A stretch of 17,997 nt of DNA, taken from NCBI GenBank assembly GCA_964444735.1, contig CAYUIJ010000049.1:1-17997 (forward strand). The letters are read 5' to 3'. Positions 1-6,985 of this stretch are shown here, piece by piece. The first letter of the stretch is position 1. The number at the start of each line of letters is the position of its first letter. The notes below the pieces were generated by a model. That model had not been told where the DNA came from. It was given only the letters and a program-made list of their open reading frames with translations, and did not search any database. This DNA is from Phocaeicola_A sp964444735 (lineage in GTDB: Bacteria; Bacteroidota; Bacteroidia; Bacteroidales; Bacteroidaceae). Position numbers and translations under genes: made by a program.

Positions 1-5
1 CCACA

Positions 6-30
6 AGCCTAATAAAAAGGCTGTTTTGTT
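6..30 (+). terminator. weak terminator-like hairpin
   Basis: AGCCT (6-10) and AGGCT (18-22) form a 5-bp stem with a 7-nt A/T loop, followed by a T-rich tail (24-30). It probably ends a gene lying left of the window. The stem is short, so it could be a chance structure, but a better hairpin follows at once. Confidence 0.4.
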
Positions 31-42
31 ACTCAAATGTTA

Positions 43-71
43 CCCACTTTCAAAACAAAGTGGGCTTTTTG
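43..71 (+). terminator. rho-independent terminator
   Basis: CCCACTTT (43-50) pairs perfectly with AAAGTGGG (57-64) around a 6-nt loop, and CTTTTTG follows. This is a good intrinsic terminator for a plus-strand gene upstream of the window. It separates that gene from the glycosyltransferase cluster, which has its own promoter at 166. Confidence 0.7.
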
Positions 72-165
72 TTTGTATATCAGAATATTATACAACAACA
101 AGAAAGAAACATAGCGCCTGTTCTCCGTATCGGGGAAAAGAGAGATGCAAGTCCAAAATATTAAC

Positions 166-173
166 TACCTTTG
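166..173 (+). promoter_or_regulatory. Bacteroidetes -7 promoter element (TACCTTTG)
   Basis: TACCTTTG matches the Bacteroides sigma-ABfr -7 consensus TAnnTTTG and is followed by CA. The start codon chosen for the next gene lies 31 nt downstream. No convincing -33 TTTG is seen. The same extended string CTACCTTTGCA recurs before the GT4 gene (2270). The element lies inside the longest possible reading frame (from 145), which argues for the shorter start at 205. Confidence 0.65.
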
Positions 174-204
174 CAGACGTATATTCATCAACTATTACGA
201 AACA

Positions 205-1317
205 ATGAATACCCCCAAGATAGCACTGGTAAAACAGGAAGTATATCAGGATTTATACGTTTGTCCGGTTACGGAAAAAGATGCCGGAAACATTCTGTTC
301 TCATCACAAGGACGCGTAGGCCCTATCGGTCTGATAGCCGAATTGGGAGCCGATTTTTACATTGTAAAGGAGGAGATGCAGTGGGAAACTCAAATCTATC
401 GCAGAGTCATCCCTCACATGGCCAAGTATTTGTATATGCTCAAGACACAGACACTCGACAAGATTCCAGGACAGGAATTCAAGCGTCCGGGCAGTCCGCA
501 CGCCAATGGCGAGTTTGCCGTAAGCTGCTATGATGTGGACTGGGGAAAGTATGACATTGTAATCTCTATCAACGTAAGTTTGCCGGGATCGCTCGTCCGT
601 TGTTATCCATGTACTCTGTTTGCCTATATGATAGGCGAGGCCAACATGGCCACCCGCACTGCACGTTTCGGATATGACGTGACCCTGAACCAGATGGCAC
701 GCGGAATCGTGGCCGAACGCTGCGGAGTAGTAGACTTCCCATATACGTTCGTCAACGGAGATACCCTGCAACGTATCATGGAAGAAAAGCTCGGACGCCA
801 GTCGAAAAGCGAAGGAGTGTTTATGGAAATAAACTCTACCCGCGAACGCCCGGTAACCAAGATTCCCAAACACTTCATTCCCCTGCAGGAGAGTGGACAG
901 AAAATCATTCTTCACAAACAGCTTATCAGCGAAAACCTTGAAAGCATTTTCGATGCCAGATATTTCGTAAAAATGGGTGGACGCAACATACGCGGCAACT
1001 CGGCGGCCGAAGCCATCTCGCTGGGCACCCTTGTCATCATGAACCGTGACGAGATCATTCACAAGGAACTTATCACCAAAGAGTGTAACGTGAAGACCAT
1101 GGACGATGTCATCGCACTCATCAGCCGTCTTGAAAACAACCCCGATGAGTATGCCCGCCTACTCAAGGCACAACAGCAGAACCTGGAACATCTGTTCTTC
1201 CGGCTTCCGCTCAAATCACTTGAAAACTGCCTGAGACACAAGCGCAGAAATGGCCGTCCGGCCCGAAGCAACCTCTTCACCAAGTTACTCGATCATCTGG
1301 TATTCATACACCCATAA
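205..1317 (+). CDS. putative GT-B-like glycosyltransferase
   Basis: This 370-residue protein begins MNTPKIALVK. An in-frame ATG exists at 145, but the promoter-like TACCTTTG at 166-173 lies between the two, so 205 is preferred. I do not recognise a named family. The C-terminal third (GRNIRGNSAAEAISLGTLVI, then MNRDEIIHKELI and a 'TMDDVIALISRLENNPDEY' helix) resembles the nucleotide-sugar-binding half of GT-B glycosyltransferases, where a glycine/glutamate segment is followed by a short helix counting residues up to the end of the fold. There is no signal peptide or membrane segment, so it is probably cytoplasmic. It is first in an operon with a GT-A transferase 6 nt downstream, which supports a role in surface glycan synthesis. 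The family assignment is inference from weak motif resemblance and context. Confidence 0.6.
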   Translation: MNTPKIALVKQEVYQDLYVCPVTEKDAGNILFSSQGRVGPIGLIAELGADFYIVKEEMQWETQIYRRVIPHMAKYLYMLKTQTLDKIPGQEFKRPGSPHANGEFAVSCYDVDWGKYDIVISINVSLPGSLVRCYPCTLFAYMIGEANMATRTARFGYDVTLNQMARGIVAERCGVVDFPYTFVNGDTLQRIMEEKLGRQSKSEGVFMEINSTRERPVTKIPKHFIPLQESGQKIILHKQLISENLESIFDARYFVKMGGRNIRGNSAAEAISLGTLVIMNRDEIIHKELITKECNVKTMDDVIALISRLENNPDEYARLLKAQQQNLEHLFFRLPLKSLENCLRHKRRNGRPARSNLFTKLLDHLVFIHP

Positions 1318-1323
1318 AACAGC

Positions 1324-2244
1324 ATGAACACAATGAACTACGCACCCATTCTACTTTTTGCATACAACCGTCCCGAGCATTTGCGCCAAACGGTAGAAGC
1401 TCTGCAAAACAACATACTGGCCCCACAAAGCGACCTGTTTATCTATTCTGATGCACCGAAAGACGAAAGCTGCCGCAAGGCTGTGGCTGAAGTACGCCGC
1501 CTCATACACGGCATTGCAGGATTCAAGAGTGTGACCATCACCGAACGCAGCGAAAACTGGGGACTGGCACGCAGCATCATCAACGGAGTGACCACGCAGG
1601 TAAACCGCTTCGGAAGTGTCATTGTGCTTGAAGACGACCTGATAGTGGCTCCCCACTTTCTCACGTTTATGAACGATGCGCTCGAACTTTATAAGGATGA
1701 ACTCCGTGTAGGCCATATCCATGCATGCGATTTTACCAAAGGCCTTTCACTGCCCGACACATTCTTTATCAAATGGACCGGAAGCTGGGGATGGGCCACA
1801 TGGGCACGCGCATGGAAATATTTCAACCCCGATGGAAAGACCCTGTTAGCCGAACTGAAAAGACGCAGGCTCACCCGTACATTCGATTTTAATGGCAAAT
1901 ACGGTTACACGCGCATGCTGCGCCGACAGACCGAAGGAAAAAACGACTCGTGGGCCATCCGCTGGAATGCCACCTTGTTTCTGAAAGACATGCTCTCACT
2001 GAACGTGGGCAAGTCACTCGTACGGAACAACGGTTTTGACGGCAGCGGCACCAATTGTGGCGGTGGCGGACTGTATGCATCCAGCCTGTATATGAAACCT
2101 CTGCCAGTAACCAGGCTCTCTCCTATTGAAGAGAATGCCGAAGCCCGCAAGGTATACGTCCGATATTATGCACGTACCAACTCATTCACGGCCAAAGCTA
2201 TCCGCCGGATCAAGCGCACGCTGAAAGGAGATTTCGGAGCATAG
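1324..2244 (+). CDS. GT-A fold glycosyltransferase (GT2-like, LEDD motif)
   Basis: This 306-residue protein has a nucleotide-diphospho-sugar transferase N-terminus (PILLFAYNRPEHLRQTVEAL, residues 8-27), an ENWGLARSIINGV segment and the acidic metal-binding motif VLEDDL (residues 101-106), equivalent to the DXD of GT-A enzymes. The WGWATW motif (155-160) is typical of a Bacteroidetes group usually annotated as family 2 glycosyltransferase or sugar transferase. The C-terminus is basic (RRIKRTLKG), which may help membrane association. The start lies 6 nt after the preceding stop, indicating co-transcription; an alternative ATG is 9 nt further on. It probably transfers a sugar from a nucleotide donor to a growing surface polysaccharide. 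The acceptor and donor cannot be read from the sequence. Confidence 0.85.
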   Translation: MNTMNYAPILLFAYNRPEHLRQTVEALQNNILAPQSDLFIYSDAPKDESCRKAVAEVRRLIHGIAGFKSVTITERSENWGLARSIINGVTTQVNRFGSVIVLEDDLIVAPHFLTFMNDALELYKDELRVGHIHACDFTKGLSLPDTFFIKWTGSWGWATWARAWKYFNPDGKTLLAELKRRRLTRTFDFNGKYGYTRMLRRQTEGKNDSWAIRWNATLFLKDMLSLNVGKSLVRNNGFDGSGTNCGGGGLYASSLYMKPLPVTRLSPIEENAEARKVYVRYYARTNSFTAKAIRRIKRTLKGDFGA

Positions 2245-2269
2245 TATACCGGATTCGCACAAAAATGCC

Positions 2270-2277
2270 TACCTTTG
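2270..2277 (+). promoter_or_regulatory. Bacteroidetes -7 promoter element (TACCTTTG)
   Basis: A second TACCTTTG followed by CA lies between the LEDD transferase and the GT4 gene, 22 nt before the ATG at 2300. A weak TTCG at 2254 is the only -33 candidate. It suggests the last two transferase genes can be transcribed separately from the first two. Confidence 0.6.
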
Positions 2278-2299
2278 CAACACAATAAGGTATCAATGT

Positions 2300-3565
2300 A
2301 TGAGGGTACTTATTATAAATACATCCGAAAAGATTGGCGGTGCTGCCATTGCGGCACGACGCCTTATGGAAGCCCTGAAGAAAAACGGCATTCAAGTAAA
2401 AATGCTGGTACGCGACAAACAGACTGACCATATAAATGTGGTACAGGCAGACAAGCCGTGGCTCAGCGTATGGCGCTTCGTATGGGAACGTATCGTCATC
2501 TGGAAAGCCAACCACTTCAGGAAACACAATCTTTTTGATGTAGACATAGCCAATACGGGAATTGACATCACTACCCTCCCCGAATTCAGACAGGCTGATG
2601 TCATTCATTTGCACTGGATTAATCAGGGATTTATCTCGCTTGACAAGCTGAAGAAGATTGTCGATTCAGGCAAGCCGGTGATATGGACCATGCATGACAT
2701 GTGGCCCTTTACCGGTATATGCCACTATGCTAACGAATGTGACAAATACAAGACCCATTGCGGCAACTGCCCAAAACTTTATGGCGGGGGGCACAACAAG
2801 GACATCTCATGGCGTGTGTTCTGCAAAAAGCAGAAACTCCTTGAAGGAAGCAATATCGGCTTCATAGCCTGTAGCCGCTGGCTGGAGAAACTGGCCAAAG
2901 AGAGCAAACTGCTCGAAGGAAAGTCCATTACCAATATTCCCAATGCCATCAATCCCAAACTGTTTTACCCTTTCAACAAACAGAAGGCAAGAGCAGCTCT
3001 TCATCTCCCGACCGGCCGTAAACTGATACTGTTCGGATCGCAAAAGATAGCCGACAAGCGCAAGGGAGTAAAATACCTCATTGAGGCTTGCCATCTGCTG
3101 GCACGGATGCACAGCGGGCTGGCACGGGAGATAAGCATCGTCATCATGGGAAAGCAGGCAGAGGAAACAACCGCACTCTTCCCTTTTCCTTGTCACGACA
3201 TGGGATACGTGAGCGATGAACGCCGCATGGTGGAAATATACAATGCCGTAGACCTGTATGTAACTCCATCACTACAGGACAATCTGCCCAATACCATTGT
3301 CGAGGCCATGGCTTGCGGTACTCCTTGTGTAGGATTCAATGTAGGCGGAATCCCCCAAATGATAGACCATCTGCACAACGGATATGTAGCCGAATACCAG
3401 TCGGCTGAAGACTTGGCCAACGGCATACAGTGGACACTATCCGATGAGATTTACGATGAACTCAGCAAAGCGGCATGGCGCAAGGCCAAAGCCTGCTACT
3501 TGGAAGATGCCGTAGCAAGGAAATATATCGACATTTACAACAAAGCAACCGGACAGCATGCATAG
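2300..3565 (+). CDS. GT4 family glycosyltransferase (GT-B fold)
   Basis: This 421-residue protein has the GT-B layout. The N-terminal Rossmann half contains INTSEKIGGAAIAARRLMEA (residues 6-25), where the GG loop follows the first strand. Next comes HLHWINQGF (103-111), then WTMHDMWPFTGICHY with four cysteines (141, 147, 154, 157) in the CxxxxxCx6CxxC arrangement common in Bacteroidetes GT4 enzymes and possibly structural. The C-terminal half has ILFGSQKIADKRKGVKYL and the donor-binding block PSLQDNLPNTIVEAMACGTP, with the conserved second Glu at 325. This is full length for GT4. It has its own promoter (2270), and its last 8 nt overlap the next start, implying translational coupling. It probably adds a hexose to a lipid-linked oligosaccharide; the specificity is unknown. 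Confidence 0.9.
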   Translation: MRVLIINTSEKIGGAAIAARRLMEALKKNGIQVKMLVRDKQTDHINVVQADKPWLSVWRFVWERIVIWKANHFRKHNLFDVDIANTGIDITTLPEFRQADVIHLHWINQGFISLDKLKKIVDSGKPVIWTMHDMWPFTGICHYANECDKYKTHCGNCPKLYGGGHNKDISWRVFCKKQKLLEGSNIGFIACSRWLEKLAKESKLLEGKSITNIPNAINPKLFYPFNKQKARAALHLPTGRKLILFGSQKIADKRKGVKYLIEACHLLARMHSGLAREISIVIMGKQAEETTALFPFPCHDMGYVSDERRMVEIYNAVDLYVTPSLQDNLPNTIVEAMACGTPCVGFNVGGIPQMIDHLHNGYVAEYQSAEDLANGIQWTLSDEIYDELSKAAWRKAKACYLEDAVARKYIDIYNKATGQHA

Positions 3566-4334
3566 TCGCTTTCATCCGAAGTTCTCAATCATTACGGTGA
3601 CATACAATGCAGCCGCCGTATTGGAAGATACCATACAGAGCATCATCACACAGACCTACAAGAATGTGGAGTATATCATTGTAGACGGTGCATCAACCGA
3701 CGGCACGCTGAAAATAATTGAACGCTACCGTTCTCACATCCATACGGTGATAAGCGAGAAAGACAACGGACTATATGATGCCATGAACAAGGGACTGGCC
3801 TTGATGACCGGTGACTATGTATGTTTCCTGAATGCCGGAGACTGTCTGCACGAAGATGACACGCTGCAGAACATGGTGCACTCGGTGATTGAAGCCGGAT
3901 GTATGCATGCCGAAAACAATGTTCCCGATGTGATTTACGGTGAAACCAGACTGGTTGATGCCGAAGGGCACTTCCTGCGTATGCGACATCTTTCCGCCCC
4001 CGAACATCTTACATGGCGAAGCTTCCGGCAAGGGATGCTGGTATGTCATCAGGCATTTTTCGTACGGCGTGAACTCACACAGCCATACGACCTGCATTAT
4101 CGCTTCTCTTCAGACTTCGACTGGTGCATCAAGGTAATGAAGAAATCAAAGATACTACACAACACCCGTCTTATCCTTATTGATTACCTTAACGAAGGGA
4201 TCACCACCCGCAACAACAAAACCTCGCTAAAAGAGCGTTTCCATATCATGTGTCATCATTATGGCGCCACAAGCACCGTGCTTCACCATCTCTGGTTCGC
4301 AATCCGCATGGTAACCCGCCGTAACAAAGTATAG
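3558..4334 (+). CDS. GT2 family glycosyltransferase
   Basis: This 258-residue protein has the classical GT2 GT-A motifs: FSIITVTYNA (residues 9-18), VDGASTDGT (42-50), ISEKDNGLYDAMNKGLAL (65-82) and the DXD-equivalent LNAGD (91-95). LVCHQAFFVRR followed by a SSDFDWCIKV segment matches the catalytic-base region of the WcaA-like subgroup. No membrane helix is seen. The ATG overlaps the end of the GT4 gene by 8 nt (ATGCATAG), so the two are translated together and probably act on the same glycan. No intrinsic terminator was seen after the stop; the next 745 nt lack an intact gene. Confidence 0.92.
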   Translation: MHSRFHPKFSIITVTYNAAAVLEDTIQSIITQTYKNVEYIIVDGASTDGTLKIIERYRSHIHTVISEKDNGLYDAMNKGLALMTGDYVCFLNAGDCLHEDDTLQNMVHSVIEAGCMHAENNVPDVIYGETRLVDAEGHFLRMRHLSAPEHLTWRSFRQGMLVCHQAFFVRRELTQPYDLHYRFSSDFDWCIKVMKKSKILHNTRLILIDYLNEGITTRNNKTSLKERFHIMCHHYGATSTVLHHLWFAIRMVTRRNKV

Positions 4335-5079
4335 TATCATAGGATGTGGGACAAAACTTATAAATCCTGACCAAAAAGTATAAAAATACCGCTCCTTTCC
4401 AATCTGATAATTTTGCTGTTTTTGCCATACACTAAAACCAATACGATACCATAATCTGTTTTTATTGCCGTCCGGTAAGACTCAGAGCAACATGGAAATC
4501 TTTCCCGAAGTCCGATAGACACGTAATTCGGAAAAATTTTTTAAAGTATCTCCTGATCGGAAAGGAATGATAAGGACGGCACGTCTGAGACTGTCCTGAC
4601 TACAGGCTCTTTGACGGAGCCCTGTCCCCCGATGACCGCATCAGCGTATTCCCCGGTGTCTCTGTCAATGCCATGTCAGATCCGGCGATGGTTTTTTATC
4701 CCCCCCCGCGTAAGAATGCATCCCGCCGAGGCCTGTCAACCTGCAAGGGCGGTGATTACGAATGCCTGCGAGATTCCGGAAATAATAACTCCAAGTAACA
4801 TAATCCCTATTGCCATCGTTTACGTCTTAAATCGCTTAAAAACACCCTGATGATTGTATTTTGAAGACCTCACAATTATTGATTCCTAATCTTTCTCGTA
4901 TGGAGGAAACAATTTGTTTCACGAAATTATCCTCGGTCTCAACCGTACAAGTATTTTTCTCGCCGTTTCCATGTCGCCAATTTCCCGATAGGTTCCGCTT
5001 TCATCACACTATCGGTAATAAGATTGTTTATTGCATAATGTAAAGATGAAAAGCCATGTTGTCTAAAAGTTACCCGACT
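4335..5079. other. 745-bp gene-poor region with decayed-looking fragments
   Basis: No intact gene is supported here. Three coding-like fragments are visible. On the minus strand, 4839-5000 is open for 54 codons (ending EVFKIQSSGCF, stop at 4836) with no ATG. It could join, through a one-base slip at an A-run near 4955, with an upstream frame starting MKAEPIGKLATW. Also on the minus strand, 4736-4816 encodes a 26-residue hydrophobic peptide (MAIGIMLLGVIISGISQAFV...) 19 nt after that stop, resembling a signal peptide cut short by a stop. On the plus strand, near 4603-4800, is a frame containing LSPDDRISVFPGVSVNAM. An 8-C run lies at 4700-4707. The picture fits gene remnants between converging operons, but none is identified. 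Confidence 0.45.
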
Positions 5080-5307
5080 TTATTGTATTCCTGCCTCCTT
5101 TACCTGAAAAAAGAAGAGAACTGACATTATCATCAGAATAATTCCTACTAATCCGTAAAAAAAACGTGCATGCCTACGTCCTAATTTCCTTACAATAAAT
5201 TGAGCGTTCTGAGCCGTAAAAAACCACTTCCAATTCAAGATGGAAGCCAATAAGGAAATAATTCCTGTTACTGCAAACAGTATTTGTATGAAATATTGCG
5301 CCGCCAT
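5080..5307 (-). CDS. Imm17-like small membrane protein
   Basis: This 75-residue protein has two predicted membrane helices: roughly 4-24 (YFIQILFAVTGIISLLASIL) and 49-68 (FFYGLVGIILMIMSVLFFFQ). The linker holds NWKWFFTAQNAQFIVRKLGR and is followed by HARFFYG. This pattern matches the immunity protein 17 family as annotated in Bacteroides genomes. The family name comes from proposed neighbours of polymorphic toxins, but no toxin gene is present here. It starts 5 nt after the tsaE stop on the same strand, so it is the last gene of the permease-tsaE operon. Its real role in this setting is unknown. The family call is from memory of the motif pattern. Confidence 0.75.
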   Translation of the reverse strand: MAAQYFIQILFAVTGIISLLASILNWKWFFTAQNAQFIVRKLGRRHARFFYGLVGIILMIMSVLFFFQVKEAGIQ

Positions 5308-5312
5308 GTCGT

Positions 5313-5732
5313 TTATTTTGCGTCAAAACGGATAGTACGTTCACCGTTTTCCTGTTCTTCAATGTACACTTTTACTGCATCCAGCGGAAGAAGCTCATCT
5401 ATTAGTTCCGGCCATTCAATAAAACATAGGGCACCGCAATAAAAATAGTCCTCATATCCCATGTCGTAAACTTCTTCAAGGCTCTTTATTCTGTAAAAAT
5501 CAAAATGGTAAATTAGCTCTCCTGTTTTAGAACGGTATTCGTTGACAATGGCAAAGGTAGGCGAGTTGATAACGTCTGTCACTCCCAGATTTTCGCATAC
5601 AGCCTTGATGAATGTAGTTTTTCCTGCACCCATTTTGCCGTAAAAGGCAAAGACAGTATTGTCACCCATTGCCGCAATGAATTCTTTGGCAGCTTCGTAA
5701 ATTCGTTCCAATGAAAGAATCTTAATTTCCAT
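5313..5732 (-). CDS. tsaE: tRNA t6A synthesis ATPase TsaE
   Basis: TsaE is the P-loop ATPase that works with TsaB and TsaD to make N6-threonylcarbamoyl-adenosine on ANN-decoding tRNAs in the cytoplasm. The 139-residue protein is the usual size. It has the Walker A motif GKMGAGKTT (residues 32-40), the NSPTFAIVNEY segment (56-66), HFDFYR (76-81) and FIEWPEL (104-110), all hallmark blocks of the family. The frame runs further upstream to 5870, but that extension lies inside the permease gene. The ATG at 5732 sits 2 nt after the permease stop and gives the canonical MEIKILSLE start. It is flanked tightly by the permease (2 nt) and the Imm17-like gene (5 nt), so the three are co-transcribed. TsaB and TsaD are not in the window. 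Confidence 0.96.
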   Translation of the reverse strand: MEIKILSLERIYEAAKEFIAAMGDNTVFAFYGKMGAGKTTFIKAVCENLGVTDVINSPTFAIVNEYRSKTGELIYHFDFYRIKSLEEVYDMGYEDYFYCGALCFIEWPELIDELLPLDAVKVYIEEQENGERTIRFDAK

Positions 5733-5734
5733 AT

Positions 5735-6556
5735 CTATTCTTTTTTGATTGTTGCATGATAGATTTGTTTTCCTGTTTTGCATAGAGTGTATATCAGTAT
5801 GGAGAAAAATATGATGGCTGCTCCCGAGGGAACATTGTATATATATGAAAATGACAGTCCGCTCAGACAACTGCCCAACGCTATGAAAACGGATATCCAG
5901 ATAATGCGTTTAAATTGGCAGGTGAACAGGTTGGCTGTCATTTGAGGTATGGTGAGCAAGGAAATTACAAGTACAATGCCTACCATACGCAGACATGCCA
6001 CGATAGTCAAGGCGATGAGTATCATCAGCCCATATTCCATTGTTCTCACCGGGAGGTGTTGCGAACGGGCAAACTCCCGGTCAAATACCAGACAAATGAT
6101 GGGATGCAAAAACAAGGTGAATATAAGTACCAATATGGCCGATATTACTGCCAGTGTCCAAATGTCTGAATGCGTAATGGTAAGAATATTCCCGAAAAGA
6201 TAGGATGACAAGTCTGGAGTAAATCCGGGTGCCATATAGCTGAATATGATACCTATGGCCATGCCCAGGGTCCAGAATACGGCAATGGCTGAATCCTCAC
6301 GCATATCATGGCGTTTGCTCAGCCATTCAATTCCAAATGCTGACAGTACCGAAAATATGGCAGCCGATAAAATGGGCGATATTCCCAAATAAAGTCCTAT
6401 GCCGATACCTCCAAACGAGGAGTGAATGATTCCCCCGCTGATAAACGCCAGTCTTCGGGTCACGATATATGTGCCGAGAATGCCGCATGCAATACTTGCA
6501 AAAAGACTTCCCAGCAAAGCGTTCTGAAAAAAAGTATATTGCAATAGTTCTGTCAT
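5735..6556 (-). CDS. ABC-3 family metal ion transporter permease (ZnuB/MntB type)
   Basis: This 273-residue integral membrane protein has about eight hydrophobic segments. Near the N-terminus, IACGILGTYIVTRRLAFISGGIIHSSFGGIGIG is the family signature, in which the segment after TRRLAFISGGI lines the transmembrane core. A loop with the DREFARSQ segment resembles the ATPase-contact region, and VVISLLTIPQMTAN-like sequence follows. Such permeases carry Zn2+, Mn2+ or Fe2+ inward with an ATPase and a binding protein, and neither partner gene is nearby. The ATG at 6556 is chosen because the homologues I recall begin at this position; a GTG at 6562 is also in frame. The gene starts 65 nt after the stop of a transposase remnant, so its original upstream region may have been replaced. 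No clear promoter is visible. Confidence 0.85.
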   Translation of the reverse strand: MTELLQYTFFQNALLGSLFASIACGILGTYIVTRRLAFISGGIIHSSFGGIGIGLYLGISPILSAAIFSVLSAFGIEWLSKRHDMREDSAIAVFWTLGMAIGIIFSYMAPGFTPDLSSYLFGNILTITHSDIWTLAVISAILVLIFTLFLHPIICLVFDREFARSQHLPVRTMEYGLMILIALTIVACLRMVGIVLVISLLTIPQMTANLFTCQFKRIIWISVFIALGSCLSGLSFSYIYNVPSGAAIIFFSILIYTLCKTGKQIYHATIKKE

Positions 6557-6620
6557 GTTCACCTGGTTGTTGAATTAAAAAAATACAATGTCAAGCAAGA
6601 AGTTGCGCATATCACTGATT

Positions 6621-6985
6621 TTAAATAGTCAAGTCCTTAAAAAGTATATTCCGGTGAGAAAATACTCCATACCATAGTAAGTTCTCTCCGATTTCTTCAA
6701 TAAAGACAAAGAGCGTTCTCATAGTTTTTTTGAAGTTATATGAAACGGCAGCCAACAGCACATTTACAGCATCTCCAAACAGCCCCTGTAAAAGTCACCT
6801 CCTAACCGACAATCTGTCTTCAAGTGACTGATTACCGGTTCTATTCCCGTCTGCTTGCAGAATAGCCGGTGTCTCTTTCTCCGGGCATAATAACTGTCTC
6901 CGTTTTTAGGCATGTCCGGCATCAGCATTTGTGTCCCATTGGCCTCTTTCTTTCCCCTGTACCCTCTGTCACCAGCCGATTGCCA
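6621..6985 (-). mobile_element. 3' remnant of an IS5-like transposase gene
   Basis: Reading on the minus strand, the DNA encodes the C-terminal ~120 residues of a DDE transposase. It begins at about 6980 with AGDRGYRGKKEANGTQ, continues through YYARRKRHRLFCKQTGIEPV and ISHLKTDCRLGGDFYRG, then shifts frame near 6780. The last 52 codons (FGDAVNVLLAAVSYNFKKTM to NILFKDLTI) lie in another frame and end with TAA at 6621-6623. One nucleotide is missing relative to a continuous gene. The Glu in TGIEPVISHLK fits the third acidic residue of the DDE site, with Lys 7 residues later. The residue 4 before it is Gln, where transposases normally have Arg. DGRGYRG-like and IEPVI-LK blocks are typical of the IS5 family. 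The N-terminal two thirds and the other end of the element are absent. No terminal repeat or target duplication could be made out. Confidence 0.8.

Noticed and set aside
145..204. Upstream in-frame ATG extending the first glycosyltransferase by 20 residues
   Set aside because: The -7 promoter element TACCTTTG (166-173) lies inside the extension, and MNTPKIALV at 205 is a more natural start.
304..1062. Long minus-strand open frame opposite the first glycosyltransferase
   Set aside because: It is antisense to a better supported gene, has no family motifs and no promoter, and looks like a codon-bias shadow.
4345..4430. GGGACAAAAC string near 4348 also seen near 13197, considered as IS ends
   Set aside because: A single shared 10-mer in 18 kb of AT-rich DNA is expected by chance, and the flanks do not match.
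4700..4707. Run of eight C residues as a phase-variation tract
   Set aside because: It is not inside a supported gene or promoter, so there is nothing for slippage to switch.
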